Source: Candidatus Stercoripulliclostridium merdigallinarum (lineage in GTDB: Bacteria; Bacillota; Clostridia; Christensenellales; DTU072). Taken from it: a stretch of 7,508 nucleotides of DNA. This document shows, piece by piece, positions 5,280-7,508 of this stretch. The notes beneath the pieces were generated by a model. It saw nothing but the letters and a program-made list of their open reading frames with translations, had not been told where the DNA came from and did not search any database. The DNA lies in NCBI GenBank assembly GCA_018714575.1, contig DVNF01000155.1, positions 1 through 7,508 on the forward strand, read 5' to 3'. How positions within the stretch are numbered: the stretch's first letter is position 1; each line of letters opens with the position of its first letter. The translations under genes were made by a program, and so were the position numbers.

Positions 5280-6389
5280 TTAGTCCTCCCAAGGGAATTT
5301 GTATTTAGTCAGTTTCAGATCGTCTCTGACGGCGATCAGTTCTTTTTGTACGGCTTCGTTGACGGGGACGCCGGAATCCTTTCTTTCCAACCAAACCTTG
5401 TATTCTTTTTCACCGGCGGTATAGATACATTCTGCGCCGGGCGCTTTTTCCGAGGCGCGCAGTTCGCGCAGAATGTCGCCGGCAGTCTTTTTGAAAGCTT
5501 CCAATCCCATAAAGGCTTCGGTATCTATCGCTATGAAGAAATGACCCAGGTGATAGGGCACTTTCTCTCCGTTAGGGCCGATACCGGACAGCATTTTCAG
5601 GTAATTGCCTTGTTGTAAAGCCGCGGATAACACTTCGACGACCACGGCATAGGAATAACCTTTGTAACCTCCCAGCTCTTCGCCGATACCGCCTAAGGGC
5701 GCCAAAGCGGCGTCGCCCGTATTCAGGTCTTTCAAAATTTGGTCGGTATCCGTTCTGGCAGAGCCGTCACGGCCTATTACCATGCCTTCCGGAGTGGCTT
5801 TTCCCAGCCTGGAAAAATATTCCAACTTGCCGCGTTGAGTTATGCTTGTGGCGCAGTCGATGATGAACGGGAATTCTTCGTCGGTAGGGAAGCCTATCGT
5901 CAGCGGGTTGGTTCCCAGCATATTTTCGACGCCGTGCGTAGGGGCGATAGAGGGTCTGGCGTTGGTACCGGTAATGCCTATCATGCCTTCTTTTATGCAC
6001 ATCGACGGGTAGTAACCGGCTATGCCGTAATGGCAGGAGTTTCTGACCGCAACCATGCCCATACCGTATTTTTTGGCTTTTTGTATAGCCATTTCGGTGG
6101 CGCGGTATCCGATGACCTGTCCCATACCGTCGTGTCCGTCCACTACTGCGGTAGTGGGAGTTTCGCGTAAGATCTCGAAATTCGTAACGGGGTTTTGGAT
6201 CCCGGCTTTGATGCGGTCGATATAGATCGGTTTAAAGCGGTTGACTCCGTGGGATTCAATGCCTCTTTTATCCGACTCTATCAGGACGTCGGCACAAATT
6301 TCGGCATCTTTTTCGGGCACTCCGACTCCGATAAAGGCGTCGCGCACGAATTCGGTAATGGTTTTCCAATCGACAGTTACTTTTGGCAT
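5280..6389 (-). CDS. Malate/L-lactate dehydrogenase, Ldh_2 family
   Basis: This 369-residue protein belongs to the NAD(P)-dependent malate/lactate/ureidoglycolate dehydrogenase family, whose fold differs from classical MDH/LDH. Visible signatures are DKRGIESHGVNR (40-51) with the conserved Ser46-His47 pair, VVDGHDGMGQ (82-91), NSCHYGIAGYY (117-127), GTNP (159-162) followed by the IGFP segment, and GIGEELGGYKGY (234-245). Family members reduce 2-oxoacids such as oxaloacetate or pyruvate; exact substrate cannot be read here. Pairing with malic enzyme favours malate/oxaloacetate. Translation starts at ATG 6389 after AAGGAG (- strand, 6400-6395), and the gene has its own promoter, making it first in a three-gene leftward operon. 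Together with malic enzyme it could move carbon from oxaloacetate to pyruvate while exchanging NADH for NAD(P)H, or work anaplerotically in reverse. Ureidoglycolate or other hydroxyacid dehydrogenase activity is an alternative. Confidence 0.92.
   Translation of the reverse strand: MPKVTVDWKTITEFVRDAFIGVGVPEKDAEICADVLIESDKRGIESHGVNRFKPIYIDRIKAGIQNPVTNFEILRETPTTAVVDGHDGMGQVIGYRATEMAIQKAKKYGMGMVAVRNSCHYGIAGYYPSMCIKEGMIGITGTNARPSIAPTHGVENMLGTNPLTIGFPTDEEFPFIIDCATSITQRGKLEYFSRLGKATPEGMVIGRDGSARTDTDQILKDLNTGDAALAPLGGIGEELGGYKGYSYAVVVEVLSAALQQGNYLKMLSGIGPNGEKVPYHLGHFFIAIDTEAFMGLEAFKKTAGDILRELRASEKAPGAECIYTAGEKEYKVWLERKDSGVPVNEAVQKELIAVRDDLKLTKYKFPWED
5285..5290 (-). promoter_or_regulatory. Ribosome binding site of malic enzyme inside the upstream gene
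   Basis: On the - strand GGGAGG overlaps the codons for Trp-Glu-Asp at the end of the dehydrogenase, whose TAA is at 5282-5280. The malic enzyme ATG is at 5276-5274. Ribosomes finishing the first gene would stop on top of this site, the usual layout for coupled equimolar production. Confidence 0.8.
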
Positions 6390-6394
6390 AGCGG

Positions 6395-6400
6395 CTCCTT
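6395..6400 (-). promoter_or_regulatory. Ribosome binding site of the Ldh_2-family dehydrogenase
   Basis: AAGGAG on the - strand lies five bases before ATG 6389 and selects that start. The N-terminal sequence MPKVTVDWKTI is typical in length before the first conserved block. Confidence 0.8.
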
Positions 6401-6416
6401 GAATGTTGGTATTTTA

Positions 6417-6445
6417 ATATTAACATAACGGACGGCGGCAGTCAA
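6417..6445 (-). promoter_or_regulatory. Sigma-A-type promoter of the malate operon
   Basis: On the - strand TTGACT (6445-6440) and TAATAT (6422-6417) are separated by exactly 17 bp. Transcription should start near 6410, about 20 bases before the dehydrogenase ATG. The -10 lies inside the perfect palindrome TTAATATTAA (6414-6423), and the -35 lies in the loop of an 8-bp inverted repeat (6429-6461). A regulator binding either symmetric site would compete with RNA polymerase. Confidence 0.72.
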
Positions 6446-6461
6446 TGACCATAGCCGTCCG
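6429..6461 (-). terminator. 8-bp GC-rich inverted repeat: weak terminator or operator
   Basis: CGGACGGC (6429-6436) and GCCGTCCG (6454-6461) are perfect complements around 17 bases. On the - strand the structure begins about 20 bases after the phosphoesterase stop and is followed by TTATGTTAATATT, a poor T-tract, so it might end that transcript weakly. Its loop contains the -35 hexamer of the downstream operon, so it could instead be an operator. The sequence alone does not decide between these. Confidence 0.45.
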
Positions 6462-6482
6462 GCAATATCCGAATTTTGAAAG

Positions 6483-7508
6483 CTAATCCCACAAAATCGG
6501 TTCCGATCTGTAACCGGTAGAATCGCCGGTATAAGTGGCGAAGCTGCCGTCGGTATGTAAGTTGATCACGCGCATGCCGAGGACGGAATCGGTATCGTCA
6601 TAGCCGGACGATTGAGTGGCTTTGGTTATACCCATCAGCAGCCTGTGCCCGTTGCCTTCGCCGTATACCGTGACGTCGGAACCGTGCATGTGTCCGAAAA
6701 ATACGCCTTTGACGTCGCCTCTTTTAAGGATCGCGTCGTAAATCGGAGAGGGTATCGTAGACAACATCCAACCGGCTTCTTCGCCGCCCAAATAATTTCC
6801 TGCGTTATATGCGTCTTCCATTTCCGCAAACGGAATATGCGAAAACATTACGGCGGGGACGATATGCCCGCTTTCTTGTTCCAGTTTTTTCGATTCCGAT
6901 AAATACCAATCGGTTTGCTCCCGGGTTATCGACAGATAGGGCACGTCGGCAGGCGGAGTAAAGGTATAAGAACCTGAATCCAATACAAATATGTTATAGG
7001 CGATTTGGGTTCCCGTTTCGTCATAAACGGGAATCGAATAGTTGCCTACGTAGTAATCGGCATAAGAATTCCCTATAACCGTATCCGTCGGGAAAACTTT
7101 GGCGGAAAAGTACTTTTCGTCTTCGGTGCCGCCTATGAAATAATCGAATTTGACCACCTCGTTCAAATAATCGATCTTATCCAAAACCGATTCGGAATCG
7201 TGGTTTCCGAAAGTCAAAGTCCAATATTGTTTATGTTCTTCGAACAATTCGGCTATGGCGCGGTATGTCATAATGCTGATAGGGGTATCCATGAATTCCG
7301 CGACCGCGCTGAGGCCGAAGATGTTGTCGCCGCCCAAAACGACCAGGTCGGGTTCTGTTTCCTGTAAACAGCTTTCGATAAATCGGACTAATCGAGGTTT
7401 CAGTTGATCGACTATCGTGATATCCGCAAAGTTGCTGCCTTCTATCAGTAAATACTCATGGAAATCCGTTAAATGCAAAATGGTAAATTCGCCGTCGTCG
7501 TCGAACAT
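6483..7508 (-). CDS. Calcineurin-like metallophosphoesterase (possibly incomplete at 5' end)
   Basis: The 341 visible residues carry the complete set of metal-binding motifs of the calcineurin-like phosphoesterase superfamily in order: TDFH (Asp15, His17), GGDN (Asp61, Asn62), GNHD (102-104 Asn-His-Asp), SHIPF (His224) and GHMHG (His273, His275). It therefore likely hydrolyses a phosphomono- or diester with two metal ions. The spacing and the aromatic, acidic middle part recall the Dcr2/purple-acid-phosphatase-like group rather than SbcD or CpdA, but the substrate is unknown. The first ATG coincides with the window edge at 7508-7506. The preceding DNA is not visible, so the true start, and a possible signal peptide, may lie upstream. 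The short run FDDDGEFTILHLTDFH before the first motif is compatible with either case. The gene is followed by a 93-bp gap containing the malate operon promoter, so it is probably a separate transcription unit. Confidence 0.85.
   Translation of the reverse strand: MFDDDGEFTILHLTDFHEYLLIEGSNFADITIVDQLKPRLVRFIESCLQETEPDLVVLGGDNIFGLSAVAEFMDTPISIMTYRAIAELFEEHKQYWTLTFGNHDSESVLDKIDYLNEVVKFDYFIGGTEDEKYFSAKVFPTDTVIGNSYADYYVGNYSIPVYDETGTQIAYNIFVLDSGSYTFTPPADVPYLSITREQTDWYLSESKKLEQESGHIVPAVMFSHIPFAEMEDAYNAGNYLGGEEAGWMLSTIPSPIYDAILKRGDVKGVFFGHMHGSDVTVYGEGNGHRLLMGITKATQSSGYDDTDSVLGMRVINLHTDGSFATYTGDSTGYRSEPILWD

Noticed and set aside
4923..5618. A 231-codon + strand open frame across the malic enzyme/dehydrogenase junction
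   Set aside because: It crosses two conserved - strand genes, has no ribosome site and no recognisable domain, so it is a shadow frame.
1..7508. Defence island, CRISPR array, prophage or insertion sequence
   Set aside because: No spaced direct repeats, transposase, integrase, toxin-antitoxin or nuclease-helicase genes are seen; all genes belong to widespread metabolic, sporulation or translation families.

Overview
The window looks like chromosomal DNA from an anaerobic, spore-forming (or formerly spore-forming) member of the Clostridia. The evidence is the germination protease GPR, strong AGGAG-type ribosome binding sites, sigma-A-like promoters with AT-rich -10 regions, a Clostridia-type EF-G-like translation factor and a fermentative malate module. 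GC content is intermediate. I see no transposase, integrase, CRISPR array, tRNA or rRNA, and no stretch above 300 bases lacks a gene.

Layout: the genes form two convergent blocks that meet at a bidirectional terminator at about 3508-3534. On the + strand are the 3' part of gpr (1-490), a compact glutamate-racemase-like gene (517-1248), a 136-bp regulatory gap, and a 688-residue EF-G-like gene (1385-3451). The gap holds a clear sigma-A promoter and an 11-bp perfect inverted repeat, one arm of which is the EF-G-like ribosome binding site. On the - strand, in transcription order, are a calcineurin-type metallophosphoesterase cut by the window edge (7508-6483), a promoter region, a malate/L-lactate dehydrogenase of the Ldh_2 type (6389-5280), a short malic enzyme (5276-4104), and an N-terminally truncated GXGXG (glutamate-synthase domain 3-like) protein (4098-3574). 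The last three are packed 3 and 5 bp apart and read as one operon.

Function: the dehydrogenase and malic enzyme together can link oxaloacetate, malate and pyruvate with redox exchange between nicotinamide pools. The GXGXG protein lacks the amidotransferase and FMN-domain partners it would need for glutamate synthesis, and it appears to have lost roughly its first third. gpr degrades small acid-soluble spore proteins at germination; the racemase-like gene 26 bp downstream would supply a D-amino acid for peptidoglycan.

Most notable: (1) the EF-G-like protein has departures in three GTPase motifs (DVPGFFDF, NGVN for NKxD, GVA for GSA) while translocation domains IV-V are well kept, suggesting a ribosome factor with altered or absent GTP use; (2) its leader can hide the ribosome binding site only in read-through RNA, not in RNA from its own promoter; (3) the GXGXG gene is truncated exactly at the malic enzyme stop. 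I do not see a clearly new multi-gene system; the rest is ordinary core-genome content.
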